From the NCBI GenBank assembly GCA_022376925.1, contig JAIOJX010000002.1:131822831-131886830 (forward strand): a stretch of DNA of 64,000 nucleotides, read 5' to 3'. Positions within the stretch are counted from its first letter, which is position 1, and every line of letters starts with the position of its first letter. Source of the DNA: Tragulus kanchil (Eukaryota; Chordata; Mammalia; Artiodactyla; Tragulidae). Made by a program: the position numbers and the translations under genes. A model generated the notes under the pieces. That model ran no database searches. It saw nothing but the letters and a program-made list of their open reading frames with translations, and was not told where the DNA came from. This document shows, in pieces, positions 10,966 to 23,365 of the stretch.

Positions 10966-12100
10966 TTGATCGGGCTTCCTGGTGGTCCAGTGGGTGGACA
11001 CCGATGCAAACTGGGTGTTTGGTTAGAATGCAGGAGACATTATAGTGAAGTGACTAACACCACAGTCTCTGTAGTCTGGATTCAGATTCTACCTCTATTA
11101 TTTGCTAGTGGCATGCCCTTGGCCAACATACTTCAGAGGTCTCTTTGAAAGTTAAAGCGTTTGTGTTTATAAAACAGAGCTTAACATATAGCACTAAAGT
11201 AAAATTAATGGGACTAACTTTTGGAGATTCTTTGCTATAATCTTTTCAATAGCCATAGGCAGTTATTTTAAAATTGATCATAAGTGCTGTGTAGTTTTAG
11301 GTTGTAGATATAAATGCCACCATACTAGACTATAGAGTCTAGCCCATGGACAAATGGACAAGTTTTTTTTTTTTTACCTTATGTAAAGAAGCAGAAAAGA
11401 AAGCTCTGCTTGAACCTTGCATATGTTTCACATATTCACACACAGACACATACAAACTTTAAATGATAGCAAGAAAGTAAGTCCCTTTGAATACAGATTG
11501 AAACTAGTGAGCCTAACTGTATGTCAGATTGATAAGATAACTACCAAGGAAAAAATAATTACGTAAATTTTAAACACAGTGCTCTGACTTTGCTCTCTTA
11601 ATGGGGTATAGCCTGAGGACAGAGACCAACAAGGAAATGTTGAACTTGAGTGAGTACGTGAAGTCACTCAGTTGTTTCTGACTCTTTGCAGCCCGTGGCA
11701 TTTCCCAGGCAAGAATACTGGAGTGGGTAGCCTGTCCCTTCTCCAGGGGATCTTCCCAACCCAGGGATTGAACCCAAGTCTTCTGCACTGCAGGTGAATG
11801 CTTCACTGTTTGAGCCACCAGGGAAGCCCAAGAATCCTGGAGTGGGTAGCCTATCTCTTCTCCAGGGTATCTTCCCAATCCAGGGATCTAACTGGGGTCT
11901 CCTACATTGCAGGCAGATTCTTTACCAGCTGAGTTATAAGGGAGCTTATAGTAGGTAGCAACCTCCTCACAATAGCTCTTCACAAGAAATGTTATTCCCA
12001 TTTTGCTGATGAAGAAGCATATTTAGAGAAGGGAATGATTTGCCAATGATGTCAACATCATTTAATTAGGTGGTGGAGCTGGATTTAAAAGCCCTTGATC

Positions 12101-12430
12101 GGGCTTCCCTGGTGGTCCAGTGGGTAAGGACACCGCCTTGCAGTGCAAGGGGCGCCGGTTCGAGCCCTGGCCTGGGAAAATCCCACATGCCGTGGAGTGG
12201 CTGGACCGATGTGTCCAATTACCGAGCTGGAGCTCTGGAGCGCATGCTCCCAGAGCTAGTGCTCTGCGACAACAGAGGCCACGGCGATGGGAGGCTCACA
12301 CGGGCCAAAGAACAAAGATGGATGAAACTAGACAAATGAAAGACCAACAGAAGTGGCCCGCCCACCCCTCTCCCTCTCCACCCCCACCAAAATAAATAAA
12401 TAAATAAGTTTTTTTTAAAAAAAAAAAAGA
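12101..12430 (+). mobile_element. Family-T SINE, full length, young
   Basis: Sense copy with head GGGCTTCCCTGGTGGTCCAG, core GTGTCCAATTACCGAGC, CT-rich linker CCCCTCTCCCTCTCC, and AAAT-repeat tail. Perfect duplication GCCCTTGATC at 12091-12100 and 12431-12440. Very close to the other young copies at 20945, 42900 and 60140. Confidence 0.95.
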
Positions 12431-12440
12431 GCCCTTGATC

Positions 12441-13386
12441 TGTGCATTATATCACACTACTTTAAAAGGTTTTTATAGTGTACTGGTCAGATGAGTCCCT
12501 GGTTTCTTTAGTCCTTCCCTTTATTGGCATCATCTGTAATATTAATCAGAATCTCATTTTCAACAGCTTCCTAACCTGTTATATCTCCTTTCCTTCAAGA
12601 ATTTCATTCTGTGCAATCATGCCTACCTTTTTGAAGTCTGCCTTTCTAAATTAAAGGGTGTGTGACACTTCCCACTCTTTGCTTTATGATTTCTAAGGTG
12701 GCCTGAAAGATTTTCTCTTGATTCTCATTCCTCCTACTTTGCCATGAATTAGTTTCCTGCTGAATTATAGCTAGTGTCAAAATCATGATTACTTACGGGC
12801 ATAGTCTATATTGATAACTGAGCCTGAAAGTTGTAACTGAGAGAGCTTCATTCTTAAAGATATGTATCTGTTTGTAATTTGAAATATCTTATGACGATCT
12901 GGTGGGGAGACATGTAGCAGGGAGAGTGATAAAGAATGCAGTTGTTGGGCCTGCATTTTTTCCATGAGAGAGAGTAGAAATATGTATCACTTTATAAACT
13001 GTGATTTTGAAATGATTCATTCATTAAAGAAGGCAAATAAAAATAGCTATGAAACAAAGACATAATAACTGGTTTTTAAATGAACTCTCTGTCCTTGAAA
13101 AGGGAATGATTAAGGAAGAAAATATGTAAATAACTTGAGTACACAGCTGCTATTGAGATTTTGCTGAGTAAAAATGATGGAAACAATTAAGCTGTACAAG
13201 AATTTAGTTGGATCTTGCTTAAAGTACTTTGTGTTGTAAGTCTCCAAACTTACTTGTACATTACAACATTTAAAGAACCTCTTCTTGCATTAGCAGAGTC
13301 AAAATGGAATTCATTCTGTTTTTTAGTCACTCCTGAATTACTATTTTTTTTGTTGTTTTTTTTTTTCATTTGGCCCATTTTTTTTT
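12441..13386. other. Unique intron sequence
   Basis: No repeats or exons recognised; A/T-rich. Confidence 0.6.
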
Positions 13387-14935
13387 TAACTTTTTATTTT
13401 ATATGAGAGTATAGCCAATTAACAATATTGTGATAGTTTCAGGTGGACAGCTGAGGGATTCAGCCATACATATACATGAATCCATTCTCCTCCAAACTCC
13501 CCTTGCATCGAGGCTGCCACATAGCATTGAGCAAAGTTCCCTGTGCAGGTCCTTGTTGGTGATCCATTTTAAATATACGAGTGTGTACATGTTGATCCCA
13601 AACTATCTCTTCCTCCGATTCTTCCCCCTTGGCAACCGTAAGTTCCTTCTCTAAGCCAGGGAGTCTGTTTCTGGTTTGTTGTTGAATCACTCAGTCGTGT
13701 CTGACTCTTTGTGACCCTGTGAACTGCAGCATGCAAGGCTTCCCTGTCCTTCACCATCTCCCAGAGTTTGCTCAAACTCATGTCCACTGAATTGGTAATG
13801 CCATCCAACCATCTCATTATCTGTCATCCCCTTCTCCTCTCCCTTTGGTCTTTCCCAGCTTTAGGATCTTTTCCAGTGAGTCAGCTCTTCACATCAGACA
13901 GCCAAAATATTGGAGCTTCAGCTTCAGCATCATTCCTTCCAGTGAATATTCAGGGTTGATTTCCTTTCGGATTGACTGACTGGATTTCCTTGCTGTCCAA
14001 GGGACTCTCAAGAATCTTCTCTGGCACCACAGTTTGAAAGCAGCAGTTCTTCAGCACTCATACATCCATAGAACTCTTACATCCATACATGACTACTGGA
14101 AAAGCCATAGCTTTGACTATACGGACTTTTGTCGGAAAGTGATATCTCTGATTTTTAATGTGCTCTCTAAGTTTGTCATAGTTTTTCTTCCAAGGAGTAA
14201 TGTCTTTTAATTTCATGGCTGTGAACACTGTCCACAGCGATGTTGGAGCCCAAGAAAATAACCTCTGTCACTGTTTCCATTGTTTTGCCATCTATTTGTC
14301 ATGAAGCGATGGGACTGGATGCCATGATCTTTAGTGTCTTGAATGTTGAGTTTTGGGTCAGCTTTTTTGCTCTTCTCTTTCACCTTCATCAAGAGACTCC
14401 TTAGTTCCTCCTCACTTTCTGCCATTACAGTGGTGTCATTTGCATACCTGAGGTTGTTGATATTTCTCCTGGAAATCTTGATTCCAGCTTGATTCCATCC
14501 AGACCAGCATTTCGCATGCTGTACTCTGCATAGAGGTTAAATGAGCAGAGTGGTAATATACAGCCTTGACGTGCTCCTTTCCTGATTTTGAACCAGCTCC
14601 ATGTCCAATTCTAACTGTTGCTTCTTGGCCTCCATGCAGGTTTCTTAGGAGGCAAGTAAGGCGGTCTGGTATTCCCATCTCTTTAAGAATTTGCCACAGT
14701 ATTTTGTGATCCACACAGTGAAACGCTTTAAGTGTAGTCAGTGAAGCAGAAGTATATGTTTTTCTGGAATTCTCTTGCTTTCCTTATGTTTGTAAATAAG
14801 TTTATTTATATAATTTCTTTTTAGAGTCTGCATATAAAGGATGCCATATGATATTTCTTCTTCTCTGTCTGATTTACTTCCGTGTCCATCTCTATTGCTG
14901 AAAATGGTATTCATTATTTCTACTATCTTTAAAGG
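13387..14935 (-). mobile_element. L1 3' end interrupted by BovB
   Basis: Antisense L1 text at 13387-13676 (GTTCCCTGTGCAGGTCCTTG) resumes at 14787 (AGAGTCTGCATATAAAGGAT, then TTCTCTGTCTGATTTACTTC), which is the expected order for one L1. The gap is filled by BovB, so BovB inserted into L1. Only the L1 right half is repeated (15909-16060). Confidence 0.75.
13681..14786 (-). mobile_element. BovB LINE 3' part, antisense
   Basis: Begins with the BovB 3' end (TGAATCACTCAGTCGTGTCT) and runs into the reverse-transcriptase region; the minus strand of 14714-14436 reads MDHKILWQILKEMGIPDRL. 5'-truncated and broken by stops. A second partial copy is at 15251-15908. Confidence 0.9.
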
Positions 14936-16370
14936 GCATAACTTTAAAGTGTCATTTTAAATAATATACCAGACAAATTGTCCAGAAGATCTAGGCCCAG
15001 AATTTCAGTATAATTTAAACAGGAAATAAGATTAGCAATCAGATTAATTTTTTAATTGCTTTTAATCAGAATTAAGAAGGTGAAATAGTGTCTTTTATTA
15101 GACTGAGTTTCTAAACACCTGAATAAAATTATTTTAGTATTTCCTGTGCAAAGTTTGTGGACAATATGCCATTGTCTGTGGAAACAGACTTTACGAGGCC
15201 TCTTTGTTGATGTCTCTAAGGGTTTAATGCTCTGAACAAACATATCCCCCGGACTTTGTCGGAAGTGATATCTCTGATTTTTAATGTGCTCTCTAAGTTT
15301 GTCATAGTTTTTCTTCCAAGGAGTAATGTCTTTTAATTTCATGGCTGTGAACACTGTCCACAGCGATGTTGGAGCCCAAGAAAATAACCTCTGTCACTGT
15401 TTCCGTTGTTTTCCCATCTACTTGCCATGAAGTGATGGGACCAGATCCCATGATCTTAGTTTTTTGAATGCTGAGTTTTAAGCCAGCTTTTTCACTCTTC
15501 TCTTTCACCTTCATCAAGAGGCTTTTTAGTTCCTCTTCTCTTTCTGCCATAAGGGTGGTGTCATTTGCATACCTGAGGTTATTGATATTTCTCCTGGCAA
15601 TCTTGATTCCAGCTTATGCTTCATCCAGACCAGCATTTCGCATGCTGTACTCTGCATAGAGGTTAAATGAGCAGAGTGGTAATATACAGCCTTGACGTGC
15701 TCCTTTCCTGATTTTGAACCAGCTCCATGTCCAATTCTAACTGTTGCTTCTTGGCCTCCATGCAGGTTTCTTAGGAGGCAAGTAAGGCGGTCTGGTATTC
15801 CCATCTCTTTAAGAATTTGCCACAGTATTTTGTGATCCACACAGTGAAACGCTTTAAGTGTAGTCAGTGAAGCAGAAGTATATGTTTTTCTGGAATTCTC
15901 TTGCTTTCCTTATGTTTGTAAATAAGTTTATTTATATAATTTCTTTTTAGAGTCTGCATATAAAGGATGCCATATGATATTTCTTCTTCTCTGTCTGATT
16001 TACTTCCGTGTCCATCTCTATTGCTGAAAATGGTATTCATTATTTCTACTATCTTTAAAGGGCATAACTTTAAAGTGTCATTTTAAATAATATACCAGAC
16101 AAATTGTCCAGAAGATCTAGGCCCAGAATTTCAGTATAATTTAAACAGGAAATAAGATTAGCAATCAGATTAATTTTTTAATTGCTTTTAATCAGAATTA
16201 AGAAGGTGAAATAGTGTCTTTTATTAGACTGAGTTTCTAAACACCTGAATAAAATTATTTTAGTATTTCCTGTGCAAAGTTTGTGGACAATATGCCATTG
16301 TCTGTGGAAACAGACTTTACGAGACCTCTTTGTTGATGTCTCTAAGGGTTTAATGCTCTGAACAAACATA
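14123..16370. repeat. Tandem duplication 6 (period about 1125)
   Basis: Copy A 14123-15245, copy B 15251-16370, joined by CCCCC. Unlike the others, this pair has a patch of many base substitutions (14280-14500 against 15405-15620) inside BovB; the rest is near identical. Confidence 0.93.
14936..15245. other. Unique sequence
   Basis: No family recognised. Copy at 16061-16370. Confidence 0.55.
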
Positions 16371-17310
16371 TAAAAAAAAAATACTGTTCTACCAAAATAT
16401 TCCTAAACAGTAAACTCTGAGCAGTGTCAAATCAGACCTTTGTCTATCTGGTATCTAGTAATTTAATCTGTTATTCAGTTACCTCGTTTGTATTGTTTTG
16501 AGAATGAAAGCACTTAATAATACCATGACTGGCACTAAATAAATGCCCAGAATATAGTGGCAGTTATTACTGTTTATCCTTTCCCTCCCTCTAGATTTAT
16601 GAGTGATAGGGAAACAGAGTTTATTTTCAACACCATTTATTCTTGTCAAAGTTTTAAAGTAGAGGTTAGGACAAAATCAGATTTTTCTGAAGCCAAACAC
16701 TTGAGATTCTGTTTGGAAAGTGAGAAAGACAGCTGCCAAATGTCTGTTCTACTTGGGCAGTGGCAAGAAGATTGAATTTCTAATTTGTTTCCTGCCTCAA
16801 GCCCTTGCCTTCAGTTCCTTTGTCTCAATATAAAAATTTCTATATTCGTTTCGAGATTCTTGTCTGACTGAAAAAACAGAGAACAATCTCCACGAGTTTT
16901 AGTAATGCTAGCTAACCATAATTTTCTAGAACATCTGGATGCAGTTGCAATTTTTAAAGCCTATCATATTTTATGTCATTAAATTTCTACAGTTCTAAAT
17001 TATTGATTTCAGTTCTTTTCCTAAGTTGTGCCCATTCATTTTAAGAAATGTGTATTTTATGCAGAAAATATGAAGTATATGGTTGACTATCAATAAAAGT
17101 TATCAGTTAAACTGTTGGAGCTTTCCCTTCTTATCTCAGTTTCAGAATATAATCATTACATCAAACATATACATGCACATATATATATATACACACCCAT
17201 ACATACAAATGTAGTTTTCCTTTATTGAGATTACTCAATTGCTTTCAAGTAGTAGAAGTTTTTTTTTTTATTATTATTATAATCTTTTCAGCAATATCCT
17301 GGATAAGCTG
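16371..17310. other. Unique intron sequence
   Basis: No exon. Contains a short MIR-like tail near 16515-16560 and a TA/CA microsatellite at about 17177-17200. Confidence 0.55.
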
Positions 17311-17326
17311 CTGGACCCTGGTCTTT

Positions 17327-17606
17327 CTTTTTTTTTTCTTTCTTTTCTTTTCCCTATCATGCTTCTTTTATTTATATTTATTTTCATCTATCTTTATTCT
17401 TTGGCATGTGTGGAGCTCCCATTGCAGTGGCTTCTCTCACTGCAGAGCACCGGCTTTGGGCACATGCGCTCCAGAGCTCTGGCTTGTAATTGGACTCACT
17501 GGTCCAGCCGCTCTGTGGCAGATGCATCGTCTTGGACCAGGGATCGAACCGGTGCCAACTTGTACTACAAGATGGACTTTTTACCCACTGGACCACCAGG
17601 GAAGCC
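17327..17606 (-). mobile_element. Family-T SINE
   Basis: Antisense copy with perfect duplication CTGGACCCTGGTCTTT at 17311-17326 and 17607-17622. More diverged than the youngest copies. Confidence 0.92.
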
Positions 17607-17638
17607 CTGGACCCTGGTCTTTAAAGAGAAAGAATCCA

Positions 17639-17752
17639 GGGCTTCCCTGGTACTTAAGTGGTCAAGACTCTCACTTCCAGTAGAGGGGGCACAGCGTTGA
17701 TCCCTGACCAGGGAATTAAGATCCCACATCTTGGCCAAAAAAATAAAGAGAG
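17639..17752 (+). mobile_element. CHR-1-type SINE
   Basis: Sense, short: GGGCTTCCCTGGTACTTAAG, GATCCCTGACCAGGGAATTA, ends in an A-rich tail. Confidence 0.8.
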
Positions 17753-17871
17753 CAGATCTTGACATCATAAGTAATCAATACTCTGTAAATATCAGAAGGG
17801 TGGGTTTTGTTTGTTTTTTAAATAAATTGGTTATTTTTCCTGCTTCATTAAAGATATTTCTTTTTAAATCA

Positions 17872-18172
17872 GTTTTATTTATTCATTCCCTTTTTACTGT
17901 GTTGGGTCTACATTGCTGCCTGGACCCTTCTCCAGCTTTAGCGAGTGGGGAGCGCTCCTCAGCTGCGATGCTCGGGCTTCCCATCCCATCACAGAGCAAG
18001 GGCTCTGAGGCGTACAGGCTTCAGTAGTTGTGGTTCCTGGGCTCCAGAGCACACACTCAATAGTTGTGGCACTCAGACTCAGTTGCTCCATAGCACACGG
18101 GATCCTCCCAGACCAGGGACCGAAGCTGTGTCTCCTGCATTGGCAGGTGGAATGAACCACCAGGGAAGCCCC
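17872..18172 (-). mobile_element. CHR-2-type SINE
   Basis: Antisense, full length: CAGGCTTCAGTAGTTGTGG and GCATTGGCAGGTGGA landmarks. Confidence 0.85.
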
Positions 18173-18189
18173 AGAAGGGTATTTTAGAC

Positions 18190-18440
18190 TTATTTCTAAA
18201 AATAATGTTAAATTGAAGCATAGTTGATTAACTATTAGTTTCGGGTGTACAGCATATTGAGTTATTATTGTACAGGTTATGCTCCTTTGAACCTTATTAC
18301 AGTATAATGGCTATAATTCCTTGCGCTAAACAGTATATCCTTGTTGCTTCTCTATTTTAAACGTAGCATTGTATTTTTTTAATCCCATACTTCTCTAATT
18401 TGCCCCTTTCCCCTTTGGTAGCCACTAGTTTTTCTGTATC
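18190..18440 (-). mobile_element. L1 3' end, antisense, old
   Basis: Diverged version of the artiodactyl L1 tail (GGTGTACAGCATATTGAGTT, CCCCTTTGGTAGCCACTAG). Confidence 0.65.
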
Positions 18441-18471
18441 CATCACTGTTTTCTTTTTCAAATTGCCATTT

Positions 18472-18758
18472 TTTTTAAAAAATTTATTTATTTTTATTTT
18501 TAGTGATGCTGGGTATTCATTGCTGTGCACAGGCTTTAGTTGCAGCAAGCAGGGGCTACTCTCTAGTTGTAGGGTGCGGGCTTCTCACTGTGGTGGCTTC
18601 TCTTGTTGCAGAGCAGAGCATAGACTCTAGAGCTCATGGGCTCAGTTGTTGTGGTGCTGGAGCTTAGTTGCCCTGCAGCATGTGGAATTTTCTTAGAGCA
18701 GGAATCGAACCCGTATGCCCTGCGTTGGCAGGTGGATGATTGGACCACCAGGGAATTC
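18472..18758 (-). mobile_element. CHR-2-type SINE
   Basis: Antisense; ends GGACCACCAGGGAATTCC. Copy (partial) at 19691-19908. Confidence 0.83.
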
Positions 18759-18813
18759 CTAAATTACCTTTTACTACACTGAACCTCTTTTAGGAATTGT
18801 TGTATATAATCTT

Positions 18814-19012
18814 GAGGCTTCCCAGGTGGCATTAGTGGTAAATGCAGGAGACACACGAAGCTCAGGCTTACTCCCTGGGTCAGGAAGATCCCTTAGAGTA
18901 AGAAATGGCACCCACTCCAGTATTCTTGCCTGGAAAATTCCACAGGCAGAGTAGCCTGGTAGGCTACATACAGTCCATGGGGTCACAGAGAATGACATGA
19001 CTGAGTGACTAC
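18814..19012 (+). mobile_element. Bov-tA SINE
   Basis: Sense; GAGGCTTCCCAGGTGGC through GACATGACTGAGTGACTA. Copy at 19964-20162. Confidence 0.87.
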
Positions 19013-19674
19013 ACGTATTTATACTCTTCTTAGTCATGTTTCTTTTAATTTTTCTTGTTCTAAAACTTTGTTTTCCCAGAGGTGATAAATGATATCTCAT
19101 GTTATATATTCACATTCCACTTAGCATTCCCTCACTACTATATATGTGAAAGAGTACATATGATCAGAGTGTTGCTTCATTTACACTTCCTGCAACACTC
19201 ATGTTTTTAAAAGTTATCAAGAACAGATCGTTTCATGTACACTCCTGCCATTTTAAGTACTTCCAAGTTCAAAAGCACTCTCAAGGCTGTTAGATACATG
19301 TATAATTCATAACGTGAAACAGGGTTGCCTGTTGTTCGTTCTTAATTGAGCTGATATTTATAGTCTTGTAGTCTTATCTGTCTAGGGGAAAAAATACCTG
19401 ACATACTTGACTGTCATATATATTACCATAGGTCTTACGATTTGAGAAAATGCTCCTTTCTTCAGTCTCCTTTCCAGTTGTAAAGTTTTTCCCTCTTAAT
19501 GTGTCACCAAAATGTAATTTGGCAGTCAGTTGACTTGGAAGTTTAGGCACTGGAATCTTCTGAACAGAAAGTACTGTTCTTAAGGACTTTTCATCAGTTA
19601 TTTGGACCTCTCATAGAAATTTTGAAATTACTGGATTATTAAACAACTTCACCCAAAAATTAATTTGCTTGGCC
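19013..19674. other. Unique intron sequence
   Basis: No family recognised. Repeated at 20163-20825, and its last 345 bases again at 21601-21945. Confidence 0.6.
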
Positions 19675-20944
19675 CCCCAAAAAGACCCCAGTTGCAGCAA
19701 GCAGGGCTACTCTCTAGTTGTAGGTGCGGGCTTCTCACTGTGGTGGCTTCTCTTGTTGCAGAGCAGAGCATAGACTCTAGAGCTCATGGGCTCAGTTGTT
19801 GTGGTGCTGGAGCTTAGTTGCCCTGCAGCATGTGGAATTTTCTTAGAGCAGGAATCGAACCCGTATGCCCTGCGTTGGCAGGTGGATGATTGGACCACCA
19901 GGGAATTCCTAAATTACCTTTTACTACACTGAACCTCTTTTAGGAATTGTTGTATATAATCTTGAGGCTTCCCAGGTGGCATTAGTGGTAAATGCAGGAG
20001 ACACACGAAGCTCAGGCTTACTCCCTGGGTCAGGAAGATCCCTTAGAGTAAGAAATGGCACCCACTCCAGTATTCTTGCCTGGAAAATTCCACAGGCAGA
20101 GTAGCCTGGTAGGCTACATACAGTCCATGGGGTCACAGAGAATGACATGACTGAGTGACTACACGTATTTATACTCTTCTTAGTCATGTTTCTTTTAATT
20201 TTTCTTGTTCTAAAACTTTGTTTTCCCAGAGGTGATAAATGATATCTCATGTTATATATTCACATTCCACTTAGCATTCCCTCACTACTATATATGTGAA
20301 AGAGTACATATGATCAGAGTGTTGCTTCATTTACACTTCCTGCAACACTCATGTTTTTAAAAGTTATCAAGAACAGATCGTTTCATGTACACTCCTGCCA
20401 TTTTAAGTACTTCCAAGTTCAAAAGCACTCTCAAGGCTGTTAGATACATGTATAATTCATAACGTGAAACAGGGTTGCCTGTTGTTCGTTCTTAATTGAG
20501 CTGATATTTATAGTCTTGTAGTCTTATCTGTCTAGGGGAAAAAATACCTGACATACTTGACTGTCATATATATTACCATAGGTCTTACGATTTGAGAAAA
20601 TGCTCCTTTCTTCAGTCTCCTTTCCAGTTGTAAAGTTTTTCCCTCTTAATGTGTCACCAAAATGTAATTTGGCAGTCAGTTGACTTGGAAGTTTAGGCAC
20701 TGGAATCTTCTGAACAGAAAGTACTGTTCTTAAGGACTTTTCATCAGTTATTTGGACCTCTCATAGAAATTTTGAAATTACTGGATTATTAAACAACTTC
20801 ACCCAAAAATTAATGCTTGGCTAAAAAGACCATATTGTCAGATTTCTTCCCCATAAACCCATGTTTATCTACCCAGACCCCCAGGTTTGGAATGTTTCCT
20901 AGCAAAATTGTTTCTTGATACCCATTCTTAAATTAGAAGAAATC

Positions 20945-21246
20945 GGGCTTCCCCTGGTGGTCCAGTGGATAAGGACACCGCCTTGCAGTGCAAGGGGCGC
21001 CGGTTCGATCCCTGGCCTGGGAAGATCCCACGTGCCGTGGAGCAGCTGGACTGATGTGTCCAGTCGGCGAGCCGAAGCGCTGGAACACATGTGTCCAGAG
21101 CCGGTGCTCGGCGACAACAGAGGCCACCGCAATGGGAGGCCCACACCGGCCAAAAGAACAAAGACGGATGAAACTAGACAAATGAAAGACCAATGAAAGT
21201 GGCCTGCCCACCCCTCTTCCCTCCCCACCCCCGCCAAAAAAAAAAA
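20945..21246 (+). mobile_element. Family-T SINE, full length, young
   Basis: Perfect duplication AATTAGAAGAAATC at 20931-20944 and 21247-21260. Intact B box GGTTCGATCCC, CT-rich linker and A tail. Copy at 22065-22366 by tandem duplication 8. Confidence 0.95.
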
Positions 21247-22064
21247 AATTAGAAGAAATCTATTCAAAGTGTGTCACCATGTTGTTTTGGACTCCATATG
21301 GAGTCCATACTAACCTACTCAAACTTCACCCAGATTCAGGATTGGTAAGAGTGCTCTGCGTCTCAGTATTCTCTTGGGTCTTTTATTTTGCTGGCTTACC
21401 TGCAGATAGATTATTCACTGGGATTCCGGGCCTATCATGCATCATTGCAGAAGATTCAAACACAGTCCATTGTATGTGAAAATCAAAACTGTATTTTCCA
21501 AACAGCTTAAACATGGTTGTCTGTATCAAGCTAAACCAGCTAAGGCAGGTCATTATTTTTCCATTTAAAAATTTGCTTGAGTGAAACATTTTCATCATTT
21601 GCCTGTTGTTCGTTTTTAAATAGCTGATATTTATAGTCTTGTAGTCTTATCTGTCTAGGGAAAAATACCTGACATACTTGACTGTCATATATATTACCAT
21701 AGGTCTTACGATTTGAGAAAATGCTCCTTTCTTCAGTCTCCTTTCCAGTTGTAAAGTTTTTCCTCTTAATGTGTCACCAAAATGTAATTTGGCAGTCAGT
21801 TGACTTGGAAGTTTAGGCACTGGAATCTTCTGAACAGAAAGTACTGTTCTTAAGGACTTTTCATCAGTTATTTGGACCTCTCATAGAAATTTTGAAATTA
21901 CTGGATTATTAAACAACTTCACCCAAAAATTAATGCTTGGCTAAAAAGACCATATTGTCAGATTTCTTCCCCATAAACCCATGTTTATCTACCCAGACCC
22001 CCAGGTTTGGAATGTTTCCTAGCAAAATTGTTTCTTGATACCCATTCTTAAATTAGAAGAAATC

Positions 22065-22366
22065 GGGCTTCCCCTGGTGGTCCAGTGGATAAGGACACCG
22101 CCTTGCAGTGCAAGGGGCGCCGGTTCGATCCCTGGCCTGGGAAGATCCCACGTGCCGTGGAGCAGCTGGACTGATGTGTCCAGTCGGCGAGCCGAAGCGC
22201 TGGAACACATGTGTCCAGAGCCGGTGCTCGGCGACAACAGAGGCCACCGCAATGGGAGGCCCACACCGGCCAAAAGAACAAAGACGGATGAAACTAGACA
22301 AATGAAAGACCAATGAAAGTGGCCTGCCCACCCCTCTTCCCTCCCCACCCCCGCCAAAAAAAAAAA
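22065..22366 (+). mobile_element. Family-T SINE (duplicate of 20945-21246)
   Basis: Same flanks and same target-site duplication as the first copy, so it is not an independent insertion. Confidence 0.93.
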
Positions 22367-22380
22367 AATTAGAAGAAATC

Positions 22381-23365
22381 TATTCAAAGTGTGTCACCAT
22401 GTTGTTTTGGACTCCATATGGAGTCCATACTAACCTACTCAAACTTCACCCAGATTCAGGATTGGTAAGAGTGCTCTGCGTCTCAGTATTCTCTTGGGTC
22501 TTTTATTTTGCTGGCTTACCTGCAGATAGATTATTCACTGGGATTCCGGGCCTATCATGCATCATTGCAGAAGATTCAAACACAGTCCATTGTATGTGAA
22601 AATCAAAACTGTATTTTCCAAACAGCTTAAACATGGTTGTCTGTATCAAGCTAAACCAGCTAAGGCAGGTCATTATTTTTCCATTTAAAAATTTGCTTCG
22701 AGTGTCAGAACATCTATGCCTTGTGCATATTTCTACGCAAATTATGCCCCAGTGCCTTTCTCTTTACAATTAAATATTTCCTGTTCAGGACTTTTTTAAA
22801 AAATAATCTATTGAGCTGACAAATGATCACAGAAATGATTCTGCCTAACAGTTAGTTTATTCCATTCTTTGCAAAGTAGTTTTTACTTATTCTAGGATAA
22901 GATGCAATAAACAAGACCCAGTTTTAGTGAGAGCTACAATTAATTACAGTGCAGTAAGAAGAGTGCTAAACTAAAACTCTGTAAAAGCAAAATAGAAAAA
23001 TGGCAAAAAATTTAAAAAGAGTGCTAAAATAGTAAATAGTAAATGCCTATTACTGTGGGAGCACGTTGAAATGCCACTCACCCAGGCTTGAAGAGTTAGA
23101 AATGACTAGCAACATGGAAGACTGACATCCAAATTGAGACCTAAAGAACCAATTGACCAAAGAAGGGAAGGATATAAGAGTGTTGCAAGTAGAAGGAAAA
23201 ACAACTTTAAAGCCTCAGACTTCTTTTTTAAAGTTGTATGTGAGCACCTGAAAGCTCAATGTACCTGCTTATAGTAGTTTAAAGGGAGTAGTGACAGAGA
23301 ATGATGGAGAAATGGGGACTAGATCATGAAGAGCTTAGTTCTTCATCTCTCCCCCACCCTTTTTT
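22381..23365. other. Unique intron sequence
   Basis: No repeat family or exon recognised; partly present at 21261-21577 and 23621-24400. Confidence 0.55.

Larger units (their letters stand above)
9883..12140. repeat. Tandem duplication 5 (period 1129)
   Basis: Copy A 9883 to about 11000, copy B 11012-12140. Copy A ends in a garbled version of the first 40 bases of the family-T SINE that is intact after 12101, showing the join is at a noisy read end. Confidence 0.95.
18539..20825. repeat. Tandem duplication 7 (period about 1150)
   Basis: Copy A 18539-19674, copy B 19691-20825. The join at 19666-19690 is a homopolymer-expanded echo (GGCCCCCCAAAAAGACCCC) of GGCTAAAAAGACC. Confidence 0.95.
20477..22697. 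repeat. Tandem duplication 8 (period about 1120)
   Basis: Copy A 20477-21577, copy B 21601-22697. It overlaps the previous and next pairs, so 19326-19674, 20477-20825 and 21601-21945 are the same sequence. Confidence 0.95.

Noticed and set aside
12101..12175. Possible tRNA gene (A/B-box-like motifs and GGTTCGAGCCC)
   Set aside because: It is the tRNA-derived head of a SINE followed by the SINE body and A-rich tail, with target-site duplications. No cloverleaf with a proper anticodon arm and 3' acceptor stem is evident.
20899..22387. Recurrent 90-125-residue frames on both strands
   Set aside because: Same explanation: near-identical frames occur at every family-T SINE in the window, so they reflect SINE sequence and not genes.
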